A stretch of 46,102 bases of DNA from Bacteroidales bacterium (GTDB lineage: Bacteria > Bacteroidota > Bacteroidia > Bacteroidales > F082). Shown piece after piece: positions 35,301 to 42,993 of the stretch. The notes beneath the pieces were generated by a model. That model was not told where the DNA came from and did not search any database. It saw only the letters and a program-made list of their open reading frames with translations. The stretch's first letter is position 1. Every line of letters starts with the position of its first letter. The DNA is taken from assembly GCA_017381865.1 (NCBI GenBank), contig JAFOBJ010000087.1, positions 1 to 46,102 on the forward strand, written 5' to 3'. A program made the translations under genes and the position numbers.

Positions 35301-36910
35301 TAAGAAGCCACAGCCGACGAAATATCCAACAAACCATTAACATCTAAATCCACCAAGTCGGATTTTATGTTTGTAGATGCTATAAGTCTTTGGTTTTCAA
35401 GATCTCCTACTACAGAAAAATCATCAAACTCATGACCCATCAATTTCAGTTTATCAATATCGAATGTTATTTCAAGATTTGCATCTTTCTTGTTCAAGCC
35501 TTCGCCATGCATATCTGTCGACATCGTAACCGCCAAATCTTGTTCAATACCAACTATATCTTTAATATTCAAATTGTTAGCATGAATTTTTAAGAAATAA
35601 TACGGAGTTTGAACTATAGATAAATCATTATTCAAAGCACCATTGAGATAAATATTTCCTAGATTTGTATGAAGATTGAATGTTGTGTTGAAATTATTAT
35701 GGAATCCATAGAATTCGCCAGACAATATTGCATTTTTAAGAGAAGACAGCGACTCTGGCAAAGGAAATTTTCTCGTAGACGTCGGTATTGCGAATTCTGC
35801 GAGGTACTGATATGTGAAATTCATCTTCTTCACATTGCCAACAATATGAGTTTCAAAGAAATTAGGCAGACCTTTCATCTTAATAGTTCCCTCAAAATCA
35901 GTACTATCTTTGAATGAAAAACGGAAATTATTTGCAGTAAAATCTCTCACAAAACCTGTCACCAATCCGCTGATTTGCAATGTATCTGTCATTTTTCCCA
36001 TTGTAGGAGAAAAATATTTCAAATCACTGAGTGTCAATTGTGTAGGCTTTATATTTCCTATTATCATAACAGAATCAACGAAATTCTTGAAACTTCTGCG
36101 ACCATCATATAAGAACTGTAAATCCAAATTCAAAACAGAAGCATGTGTTTCCACATAAAGATTCTTTATATCAAAGCCTTGCGACGAAACTGTAAACAAC
36201 GATTTTGTGCTCAACTTATCAATATCAAAGCCGCATTTGTCCATTCCAGAAAGCATATCCACATAACCTTTAACAGTCTTGCCATCAAAAGACAAGCTCC
36301 TGGCAGACAAGTTGATACTATCAATATCCAAATGAGAATAATCCATACTTACCTTTTCTGGCCTATCCTTATTTTGGTCCCAAATAACAACGTGACCATC
36401 TTTTAGGTTAAACTCATCAAGAAAAATAGTTTTGAAATCTTTATCATCATTTTTATCTTTCTCTGGAGATGATGAAGTAAACATTTCAGAAATATTCATC
36501 ATGTCGTCGCCTTCATATGTCACAATATTGACAAGCAAATCTTCTATTTCAAGGTTTCTGACTCTCAGTTCTTTTGCCAAATCTCTTATTGACAATCTTG
36601 CATTTACCTTTCCGACATAAAACATTGGAGAATGTTTTTTATCATTAAACTGCACCTCTTCGGCATATATGCTGAAGTTTGGTTTTATGTAGAATGTCTT
36701 GATTTTAACTTCCGTATCAAACTTATCAGAAAGGACGCCAGCGGCTGTACGAGCGAGCATACTCTGGACATTTACGTCGAGAATCACGACGTATATACTC
36801 GCAAACAGAGCAAAAATTATCGTAATGACAATTAAAATGCTATGTATAATTGATTTCTTCGTATTTTTGTCCTTTCTTTTAATGCTTATGAACGAATATA
36901 TTTTAGCCAT
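32375..36910 (-). CDS. TamB-like translocation/assembly protein
   Basis: About 1511 residues. I chose the ATG at 36910 (MAKIYSFISIKRKDKN) because the longer frame to 36973 reads through the start of tsaD on the other strand. A basic N-terminus and membrane anchor (IIHSILIVITIIFALFASIY) are followed by over 1000 residues of repetitive beta strands. The C-terminal DUF490/TamB domain ends with YVIDGGAFNFNLQNLVRRNF, GLSLPNA, SLLVLGSFSY and IGVRYTPED. TamB-like AsmA proteins bridge the inner and outer membranes and help lipid transport or barrel assembly. The normal TamA partner is not seen here. The 3' end overlaps the AddA-like gene by 4 bp, and the 5' end overlaps tsaD by 23 bp. Confidence 0.9.
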   Translation of the reverse strand: MAKIYSFISIKRKDKNTKKSIIHSILIVITIIFALFASIYVVILDVNVQSMLARTAAGVLSDKFDTEVKIKTFYIKPNFSIYAEEVQFNDKKHSPMFYVGKVNARLSIRDLAKELRVRNLEIEDLLVNIVTYEGDDMMNISEMFTSSSPEKDKNDDKDFKTIFLDEFNLKDGHVVIWDQNKDRPEKVSMDYSHLDIDSINLSARSLSFDGKTVKGYVDMLSGMDKCGFDIDKLSTKSLFTVSSQGFDIKNLYVETHASVLNLDLQFLYDGRRSFKNFVDSVMIIGNIKPTQLTLSDLKYFSPTMGKMTDTLQISGLVTGFVRDFTANNFRFSFKDSTDFEGTIKMKGLPNFFETHIVGNVKKMNFTYQYLAEFAIPTSTRKFPLPESLSSLKNAILSGEFYGFHNNFNTTFNLHTNLGNIYLNGALNNDLSIVQTPYYFLKIHANNLNIKDIVGIEQDLAVTMSTDMHGEGLNKKDANLEITFDIDKLKLMGHEFDDFSVVGDLENQRLIASTNIKSDLVDLDVNGLLDISSAVASYDVNIDVKEADLYKLKFVDYDKNSKLETKARASLRGFDIDKMYGAISLDDTKYIDSRGSYFMDSLDIVLTENYFDSKDVSVNSDFFDVDLKGIVNFSTIANSFKNYVMNYFHVNKWSDKGVKLADNTQDFYVNMTLKDTETLSRLFMPQLKISDNTNLTATYTSNKYQLYTTIESDEVVYNGLIFNDVYLKNKTDVNKTTANVRIKEFVIKEETASNPVKLSMENMAFLVDAHNDSLLINMTWDDNAVEDRNKGLVDASYVMNKGAGGRLKISASDVLVNDSVWSLSPECYVDFKKNKIFINEFDIYSGSQSMSVNGYFPKTNRDTLYLNFNKLDISNFDLLTLNKGIDVDGIIDGNVQLSGLSDKFTLFSNLDVTEIGLNKYVIGNAFIDASWNAPDTSIVIDTKIVRLDSDEEVLSMVGNYYTSRKDNLDFDLNLNDIDISLVNAFTKGVLSRVSGKVNGDLGLVGSLKKPVIIGEAELNDAACNIDYLNTYYAVNKSGYEENTPNRFIRFTENRIDLQDIILIDTLGNIAVADGIITHDYLKDFRFDVDASLDNFLAMNMLGDDNDSFFGTVIASGDLEIDGPLDDIIMNVNAYTMPGTTIDIRLVSTSSVNDNFIIFVKDGVDNDTVATVVEDKKKDKKFTLNLNADVTQDANVDIHLPSNMGNITAKGSGNIRLGLALDQLSLYGDYVIDGGAFNFNLQNLVRRNFDIKKGGTITWTGRANDADINVTGSYRTKSSISSLGVELDSTSIVNNVNVDCILHLNEKLTNPTITFGLSLPNATDDIKNTVFSIIDTTNQAVMSQQIISLLVLGSFSYSSNSLYSIGASNYYNVLTNSLSNWLSQISKDFDIGVRYTPEDNLTAEELEVALSTQLFDDRLTIEGNLGMFTDQRNDVATGANSIVGDVDITLKLTNRLSLKAYNHSNLSSNYYLYTYEAYSDYTQGIGISYSQSFDNIKEIFTRKNRNKKSKNRR

Positions 36911-37913
36911 CGAATCGTCATGTGACGACACCTCAGCAGCAGTGCTCAGAGGTACGACCGTATTATCTAACATAATTGCTAACCAAGAAGTTCATCGCCA
37001 ATATGGAGGTGTCATTCCAGAGTTAGCCTCACGCGCTCATCAACAAAATATCATACCCGTTGTAGATGCTGCTTTAAAACACGCAAATATAACAAAAAAT
37101 CAGTTATCTGCAATAGCTTTTACACGCGGTCCTGGACTTTTAGGCTCACTTTTAGTAGGCACTTCATTTTCAAAGGCTTTCGCTCTTTCTATGGACATCC
37201 CTTTGATTGAAGTAAACCACACAAACGGACATATTATGGCATTGTTTGCTCAAGAAGAAAACGAAACGACAAAAGTGCCAGAATTCCCATTCTTATGTCT
37301 CGCCGTTTCCGGAGGTCACACTCAAATCATAAAAGTCAATGATTATTTTGATTTGGAAATTATCGGAAAGACAATCGACGATGCTGCTGGCGAAGCTTTC
37401 GACAAAATAGCAAAAATCATGGGACTTCCTTATCCTGGTGGCCCAATTATCGACAGACTGGCAAAAGGAGGAAACCCTAACGCATTCTCTTTCAGTAAGG
37501 CCAACATCGCTGGATTAAACTACAGCTTCAGCGGATTGAAGACAAGTTTCCTCTATTTCTTGCGCGACAGATTGAAAGAAGACAAAGATTTTGTCGAGAA
37601 AAATAAAGCCGACTTATGCGCTTCAATACAAAAAGAAATCATTGAAACTCTGATGAAAAAACTCGTCAAAGCTTCAAAGGAAACTGGCATAAAACAAGTC
37701 GCAATCGCAGGTGGCGTCTCCGCAAACTCAGGTCTGCAAAAAGCTATGCACGACAACGGAAAACGCTACGGCTGGGAAGTCTTCATACCTAAATTCAAAT
37801 TCAGTACCGACAACGCCGCCATGATAGGAATCGCTGGCTATTTCAAATATAAAAGCGGACAATTCGCAACTCAAGACCTTACACCTTACGCAAGAACAAC
37901 AACTCAAAAATAA
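36888..37913 (+). CDS. tsaD: tRNA N6-threonylcarbamoyladenosine transferase TsaD
   Basis: 341 residues from the ATG at 36888 (MNEYILAIESSCDDTSAAVL), matching the usual length of about 340; the frame is open to 36699 but only over tamB antisense. It transfers the threonylcarbamoyl group to A37 of ANN-decoding tRNAs together with TsaB and TsaE. The iron ligands are His111 and His115 (NHTNGH). The ASKHA motifs AFTRGPGLLGSLLVG, LAVSGGHTQI and AIAGGVSANSGL are present. It is divergent from and slightly overlaps the TamB-like gene. dgt starts 5 bp downstream, so they form an operon. A -7-like TATTTTTG lies at 36862-36869, inside the tamB-like coding region. Confidence 0.97.
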   Translation: MNEYILAIESSCDDTSAAVLRGTTVLSNIIANQEVHRQYGGVIPELASRAHQQNIIPVVDAALKHANITKNQLSAIAFTRGPGLLGSLLVGTSFSKAFALSMDIPLIEVNHTNGHIMALFAQEENETTKVPEFPFLCLAVSGGHTQIIKVNDYFDLEIIGKTIDDAAGEAFDKIAKIMGLPYPGGPIIDRLAKGGNPNAFSFSKANIAGLNYSFSGLKTSFLYFLRDRLKEDKDFVEKNKADLCASIQKEIIETLMKKLVKASKETGIKQVAIAGGVSANSGLQKAMHDNGKRYGWEVFIPKFKFSTDNAAMIGIAGYFKYKSGQFATQDLTPYARTTTQK

Positions 37914-37918
37914 ATAAA

Positions 37919-39229
37919 ATGGACTGGAAATCATTGCTTTCTGCTCAGAGAGAATATAGAGAATATCAAAAAAGCGACATCAGAAATGCTTTTCAACGTG
38001 ATTACGACAGAATTATATTTTCCAACATTTTCCGTCGACTACAAAACAAAACTCAGGTATTCCCTCTTCCAGGAAGCAAAATGGTCCACAACCGACTGAC
38101 ACACAGCCTGGAAGTCGCAAGCGTCGGTCGTTCTATCGCTAAAACCGTATCCAAAAGCTTGTGTGACAAATACGGCAATGACTTTCTTCATGAAATATAC
38201 GACATCGACACCATCGTCTCTGCCGCTTGCCTCGCCCACGACCTCGGGAACCCTCCATTCGGTCATTCTGGCGAAGAAACAATAAGTAGCTATTTCAAAG
38301 AAGGCTTAGGCAAAGAATTAGAAAGCCAAATACCTGAATATCAATGGTCAGACTTCGCAGACTTTGAAGGTAACGCCAACGCATTCCGACAACTGACTCA
38401 TCAATTCGCTGGACGACGACAAGGTGGAATGTCATTGACTTACGCAACTTTAGCGACTCTGATAAAATATCCTTACCCTTCATTCAACAAAAAAGGAAAA
38501 AAGAAATATAACATATTCCATTCCGAAATAGACACTTTCAAAAAGGTCATGGACGGATGCGGAATCGTTTGCCTCGACGAAGAAACATTGGCGTATGCTC
38601 GTCATCCTCTTTCTTACATGATGGAAGCTGCAGATGACATTTGTTACCTCATCCTTGACATGGAAGACGCACACAAAAGAGGCATTGTCACTACCGAAAA
38701 AATCGATTACTTCTTCACATCTTTCTTCAAAGAAAACGAAACATGGTTCTTCGATAGAAAAGATTTCATCTATGAAACAGTAACCGATAATAACGAAAGA
38801 ATGTCATTCCTCAGAGCAACTGCCATAAATAAGTTAGTCGACTGTGTATCAAAGGTATTCGTCGATAATTATGATGCAATAATGAATGGTTCCTTCGAAA
38901 ATAGCCTCGTTCATCACCTACCCGACTTCGAAAACGACGCTCTCGAAAAATGCAGAGTTTTTTCGTTAAAAAATATTTACAAACACCCTTCCGTAGTAAA
39001 AGTTGAACTAACTGGTTTTAATGTCATCGGAGAATTACTCAACGAATTTGTTCAAGCCGCAGTACATCCAGAAAAAACTTATAACAAAAAACTTTTATCA
39101 CTGATACCTGAACAATTCAAAAACAACAACGAAGACTTATACTCTCGTATTCAAGTAGTTTTAGATTACATTTCAAATATGACCGACCTTTATGCCGTTC
39201 AATTGTACAAAGATTTAAAAGGAATGTAA
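37919..39229 (+). CDS. dgt: Deoxyguanosinetriphosphate triphosphohydrolase
   Basis: 436 residues. An HD-domain dNTPase that splits dGTP or other dNTPs to the nucleoside and triphosphate. Metal and catalytic residues are visible: His62 (NRLTHSLEVASVGRSIA), HD pair His107-Asp108 in CLAHDLGNPPFGH, His116, and a later Asp in EAADDICYLILDMEDA. The front NAFQRDYDRIIFSNIFRRLQ is the family signature. Besides controlling dNTP pools, members can act in phage resistance by dNTP depletion, but the housekeeping context beside tsaD argues for the metabolic role. Confidence 0.94.
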   Translation: MDWKSLLSAQREYREYQKSDIRNAFQRDYDRIIFSNIFRRLQNKTQVFPLPGSKMVHNRLTHSLEVASVGRSIAKTVSKSLCDKYGNDFLHEIYDIDTIVSAACLAHDLGNPPFGHSGEETISSYFKEGLGKELESQIPEYQWSDFADFEGNANAFRQLTHQFAGRRQGGMSLTYATLATLIKYPYPSFNKKGKKKYNIFHSEIDTFKKVMDGCGIVCLDEETLAYARHPLSYMMEAADDICYLILDMEDAHKRGIVTTEKIDYFFTSFFKENETWFFDRKDFIYETVTDNNERMSFLRATAINKLVDCVSKVFVDNYDAIMNGSFENSLVHHLPDFENDALEKCRVFSLKNIYKHPSVVKVELTGFNVIGELLNEFVQAAVHPEKTYNKKLLSLIPEQFKNNNEDLYSRIQVVLDYISNMTDLYAVQLYKDLKGM

Positions 39230-39265
39230 TCAAATTGAAAAATTAAAAAGTTAAAATATTTTAAA

Positions 39266-41047
39266 ATGAAAAGGTTTTTTTTGTTAATATTTTTAAGCAT
39301 TTTATTTCTCACATCTTGCTCTAAAGTAAGTTTGCATTCTAAAACAGAAACACCTTATCATTATGGAATATTAAAAACAATTAACGATACAATAACAGAT
39401 TATCCTGAAAAAGCTCTTGAGTTGATAAAAGGCATCAGCAGTCCAATTATAGAAAACGATTTCTGCGAGCTAGAATATCATGAATATCAAATACTTCTAT
39501 CAGAAGCCAACTACAAAAACTATTACAATCAAACCAACCACGACGAAGTTGTAAACGCAAGCATTTATTTCGACAGCTTGACATCATTGTATCCTAAAGA
39601 TTCAAAAATCACATTCCTTACTTCCAAAGCCTTTTACTACAAAGCCGTCGGTCTTGAAGAACTTGAAAAAACTAAAGAAGCTTTTAAAAGCTACCTGAAA
39701 TCACTTGAAATACTCGACAATATCAAACTTAGCCAAACCAGCGGCAAGCAATATAACGAAATACAACATTTCAAAGCTTTAATCTATACTCGACTCGGCG
39801 ACATTTTATATTGGCACGATGTGTATGATGCTGCAATTGAGTGTATTACAAATGCTAACAATTTGTTTCATTTAGAAGAAAACCAAAATGCTCTATCTAG
39901 GAACAACATCATTTTAGCAGTAATCTACGGATTGAATTCAAATCACGACAGTGCATTACACCACTTATCCATTGCCGATTCAATACTGGAAATCAACAAT
40001 ATAGGAAGCACATTAAAAAACGACATAGAAAGAATCAAAGCTTCTGTTATGTACAATATCGGCTATGAAGAAGAAGCCTTCAATTCTGTCATAAAACAAT
40101 ACAAAACACTCGACAACCAAAAGCAAATAATGGAAGCCGCTGGCGTATTGGGCGAAATGTATTACAACAAAAAAATCTATGACTCTGCTATTTATTACTA
40201 CGAAAAATATTTCCCTGACAATAAATATTCAAAGATAAATGCCGCCAACAACATTATTGAAATCAGCATTATTACTGGCGACAACGAGCTTATCACAAAA
40301 TATGCTCCATCATTGGCCGAAGAAACAAATAAAGAAATTATGCTGTCTTCAATAAAGACAGAACTAACGTCACTTTATCATCAATATAAAATCAAAAAAG
40401 ACGGAGCTACGTTCTACAATAATATCTTCAAATATCTGATTTTATTATCAATAATAATAGTCACCCTTTTCATACTTGGATTGAGTGTAATAAAATTTAG
40501 AAAAAACAAATACGATGAAGAAATCTCTCAAAAAAGCAATTACATAAACACTTTGCAAAAGAAAATAGACAAGACTTCTTCGGAAAATAAAAATATAAAA
40601 CTACAGATAAAAAACCTTGAAGACGAAATTATCGACATAAAAAACAAAAACAGGCTCGATTATGTTTCTTTCGAGCAAAAAATTGAGTCAATAAAAAGCC
40701 ATCATCTGTACAAAAAACTTTACGACATAAGCACAAACAGCACAATCAAAACAAACACATCATATCCTGATTTACAGCTAAACAACCTTGAACAAAAAGA
40801 ATTAATAGAATTGTTCAACGCCACATTCGACAACAGTTTCAGCAAGATAATCTCCAAATATAACGGATTGAAATACTCCGACTTACTATATTTTTGCCTA
40901 TATATCATTGGCTTAGACGAAAAACACATTTCTGCCGTAACTGGGAAAACATATAATGCTGTATGGAACAGAACCAAGAAAATACAAGAGATTTTTGGTA
41001 GCGACATGAAAATCAAAGAGATAATCAAGAATGAATTAAATTATTAA
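39266..41047 (+). CDS. TPR lipoprotein with transmembrane helix and cytoplasmic HTH-like end
   Basis: 593 residues. A signal peptide with lipobox (LTSC, Cys at about 18) is followed by a long run of TPR-like helices (FTFLTSKAFYYKAVGLEELE-type units, about 90-330). A single membrane helix lies at about 388-410 (YLILLSIIIVTLFILGLSVI), then a coiled coil (about 415-470). The C-terminal region KYSDLLYFCLYIIGLDEKHI / SAVTGKTYNAVWNRTKKIQE sits where related Bacteroidota proteins have a LuxR-like HTH. I infer a one-component membrane sensor that reads periplasmic protein or peptide signals with its TPRs and acts on DNA from the membrane. The HTH assignment is by position and pattern only. It converges with, and overlaps by 4 bp, the nitroreductase gene. 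Confidence 0.75.
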   Translation: MKRFFLLIFLSILFLTSCSKVSLHSKTETPYHYGILKTINDTITDYPEKALELIKGISSPIIENDFCELEYHEYQILLSEANYKNYYNQTNHDEVVNASIYFDSLTSLYPKDSKITFLTSKAFYYKAVGLEELEKTKEAFKSYLKSLEILDNIKLSQTSGKQYNEIQHFKALIYTRLGDILYWHDVYDAAIECITNANNLFHLEENQNALSRNNIILAVIYGLNSNHDSALHHLSIADSILEINNIGSTLKNDIERIKASVMYNIGYEEEAFNSVIKQYKTLDNQKQIMEAAGVLGEMYYNKKIYDSAIYYYEKYFPDNKYSKINAANNIIEISIITGDNELITKYAPSLAEETNKEIMLSSIKTELTSLYHQYKIKKDGATFYNNIFKYLILLSIIIVTLFILGLSVIKFRKNKYDEEISQKSNYINTLQKKIDKTSSENKNIKLQIKNLEDEIIDIKNKNRLDYVSFEQKIESIKSHHLYKKLYDISTNSTIKTNTSYPDLQLNNLEQKELIELFNATFDNSFSKIISKYNGLKYSDLLYFCLYIIGLDEKHISAVTGKTYNAVWNRTKKIQEIFGSDMKIKEIIKNELNY

Positions 41048-41586
41048 TATTCATTCCAGCTACTCATCACTTCCAATGGCTTTCTAACTTTTTCACGCGT
41101 TGGAGCATCTGGATATCCAACACTGATTAACAATGGTATACGTCTGTTTTTAACGCCCAATATTTTCTTAATTTTCTTCTCGTCAAACCAGCCTATAATG
41201 CAAGTTCCAAGGCCCAAATCCGCCGCCTGAAGACAAAATTGATTAACAGCGATTCCAATATCAAACAAACTATAATCCTTATTTTTAATCATACTGCCTA
41301 TTGTCGACATAAAATTCTGTCTTTCAAGAACTACAGCAACAAGAACTGGACACTGATGAGTAAATTTATTCATTCCCAATCCAATAGAACATTCTGCAAT
41401 CTGCTCTTTCTTTTCAAAGTCATCAACAACAATGAATTTCCATGGTTGCGAATTATTTGCTGAAGGTGAAATTCTCGCAGTCTCTAAACATTGAATAAGT
41501 TTCTCTCTTTCAACAGCTTGATCTTTATATTTCCTATCGCTTTGACGTTTCTTCGCCAAGTCCGCAAAACTCATATTATCTTTCAT
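41044..41586 (-). CDS. Nitroreductase family protein
   Basis: 180 residues. A small FMN-dependent oxidoreductase: FADLAKKRQSDRKYKDQAV carries the FMN phosphate-binding Arg/Ser pattern, then SPSANNSQPWKFIVVDD, DIGIAVNQFCLQAADLGLGT and IIGWFDEKKIKKILG. The substrate (nitroaromatics, quinones, or other) cannot be told. It was probably a monocistronic gene. It shares its terminal TTAA with the convergent TPR gene. Confidence 0.9.
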   Translation of the reverse strand: MKDNMSFADLAKKRQSDRKYKDQAVEREKLIQCLETARISPSANNSQPWKFIVVDDFEKKEQIAECSIGLGMNKFTHQCPVLVAVVLERQNFMSTIGSMIKNKDYSLFDIGIAVNQFCLQAADLGLGTCIIGWFDEKKIKKILGVKNRRIPLLISVGYPDAPTREKVRKPLEVMSSWNEY

Positions 41587-41625
41587 ACCCGTAATTGTTT
41601 AGTAATTATAGTAAATTTATGATTA

Positions 41626-42675
41626 TCAATTATTAATTGTTTCATAAATATGTTTAAGCCCACAAATATGTTTTTCTATTGAAAAAATCTGTCTTGTTTC
41701 TTCTTTAACCACTTGCGAAATAAGCTTATAATCTTCAAGATCTAACAATACATCTCTTGTTTTCATCGCAAAATCCAAGTCGTCACCATTTTTATACAAC
41801 ACAGCATATTTGCCATTCAATGTAATTTCTCTAATCATCTCACAATCATTAACAACGATATTTATTCCTGACAACATCGCCTCCAAAATTGGGATTGCAA
41901 TCGGCTCTCTGCCAGAGTTGTATACAAAAAGATCCAGCTGACTCAACAAATTCGCATCATCTTCTCTCCTACCTATATAATTTATATAATTATCAAGGCC
42001 TTGCAATATATAGTAATATTTACATTCATTGTAATTTTCATCATATTCATCGACTTGGCCACCAGCAACGACACAAGTAAAATTTCGGCCAGTCCTCCTC
42101 AGCTTCTTAATCATTTTAAAAACACTCATCATATTTCTCTGAGGCGTGAAATCACCGATTGTTCCAATCAAATATCTAAGGTCATCTATAAAAAATTCAT
42201 CTCTAACTGATTTGTAATCAAAATTATCAAATCTTTTTAAGCAAAAAGCGTGATATAGTTTGGAACATTTTTCTGATGTCAAATCAAAAGAATTCATCAT
42301 ATAATTTCTTTGGCAATCCGATTGAGATATTATATGATTTACATTTTTCAACACGGCTTTATAAATATGATTTTTGTATCCTTTCAGCTCATCATGATAA
42401 AAATATTCAGAAAATACCAGTTTAACATTCAAGTATTTAGCTATTTTATGAACCCAATAAGCATCAAGATAATCATAAACGTGAATTACGTCTATCCTAT
42501 TTTTTTTGATAAACTTTCTAAGTTTAAACAAATTCAAGACAAAATTTCCCGACGACCACAGACAAGGAAACTCAAAGAATTGGAAATCTGTTTTCTTTAC
42601 ATTTAATGAAATATCAAGTATCAGATTATTTATTTCGTATCGACAAGGGATTGTATGTAAGAAAACAATTCGCAT
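41626..42675 (-). CDS. GT4-type glycosyltransferase
   Basis: 349 residues, GT-B fold. The N-terminal domain begins MRIVFLHTIPCRYEINN and has RIDVIHVYDYLDAYWVHKIA. The C-terminal domain carries the EX7E motif Glu257/Glu265 (REPIAIPILEAMLSGINIVV), preceded by LIGTIGDFTPQRNM and LFVYNSGRE. It probably adds a sugar to a surface polysaccharide or lipid, but no other glycan genes are near, so it is solitary. Its start codon lies 7 bp after the U-run of the tRNA terminator and no promoter box was seen in between, so expression may depend on read-through. It is very AT-rich. Confidence 0.88.
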   Translation of the reverse strand: MRIVFLHTIPCRYEINNLILDISLNVKKTDFQFFEFPCLWSSGNFVLNLFKLRKFIKKNRIDVIHVYDYLDAYWVHKIAKYLNVKLVFSEYFYHDELKGYKNHIYKAVLKNVNHIISQSDCQRNYMMNSFDLTSEKCSKLYHAFCLKRFDNFDYKSVRDEFFIDDLRYLIGTIGDFTPQRNMMSVFKMIKKLRRTGRNFTCVVAGGQVDEYDENYNECKYYYILQGLDNYINYIGRREDDANLLSQLDLFVYNSGREPIAIPILEAMLSGINIVVNDCEMIREITLNGKYAVLYKNGDDLDFAMKTRDVLLDLEDYKLISQVVKEETRQIFSIEKHICGLKHIYETINN

Positions 42676-42681
42676 AATGAT

Positions 42682-42710
42682 AAAAAAAAAATCCAGTTGT
42701 TAACCGGATT
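42682..42710 (-). terminator. Terminator of the tRNA-Leu operon
   Basis: On the minus strand AATCCGG and CTGGATT pair (one G-U) around TTAACAA, followed by nine T. It lies 5 bp after the last tRNA. Confidence 0.85.
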
Positions 42711-42715
42711 GCTTG

Positions 42716-42799
42716 TGCCCATGAGAAGACTCGAACTTCCAAGAGCTTAAGCTCACTACACCCTGAATGTAGCGTGTTTACCAATTTCACCACATGGGC
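42716..42799 (-). tRNA. tRNA-Leu (CAG)
   Basis: 84 nt, class II. Acceptor stem GCCCATG/CATGGGC, discriminator A. The anticodon stem CTACA/TGTAG closes loop TTCAGGG, so the anticodon is CAG. The long variable arm is GAGC-TTAA-GCTC, and the T arm is GAAGTTCGAGTCTTC. Second gene of a two-tRNA transcript. Confidence 0.93.
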
Positions 42800-42817
42800 T
42801 TTAAGCTTTTGGTATTG

Positions 42818-42901
42818 TGCCCAGGACAAGAGTCGAACTTGCACGACGCATTCGTCACCACCCCCTCAAAGTGGCGTGTCTACCAATTTCACCACCTGGG
42901 C
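42818..42901 (-). tRNA. tRNA-Leu (GAG)
   Basis: 84 nt, class II. Acceptor stem GCCCAGG/CCTGGGC, discriminator A. Anticodon loop TTGAGGG gives anticodon GAG. Variable arm GACGAATGCGTC. D arm GTGAAATTGGTAGACAC is nearly the same as in the neighbouring tRNA-Leu. First gene of the pair. Confidence 0.93.
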
Positions 42902-42914
42902 TTTAAAAACGTTG

Positions 42915-42945
42915 CAAAGATACATGTTTTTTCAATACACGCAAC
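42915..42945 (-). promoter_or_regulatory. Promoter of the tRNA-Leu pair
   Basis: On the minus strand, -33 GTTG (42945-42942) and -7 TATCTTTG (42922-42915) are 19 nt apart, 14 bp before the tRNA-Leu(GAG) 5' end. Confidence 0.75.
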
Positions 42946-42993
42946 ACTTTTGCAACATTTTTTTTATTTTTTTTGAATATTTTTTATAACTAT

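Noticed and set aside
36699-36887. 63 codons upstream of the chosen TsaD start
   Set aside because: They are antisense to the TamB-like signal anchor, are not TsaD-like, and the protein from 36888 has exactly the family length.
37919-39229. dGTPase as part of an anti-phage dNTP-depletion system
   Set aside because: It is coupled to tsaD in a housekeeping context with no accessory defence genes nearby; the family is mostly metabolic.
42774-42989. Plus-strand frames with CPGQESNLHDAFVTTPSKWR-type sequence
   Set aside because: They are antisense translations of the two tRNA-Leu genes.
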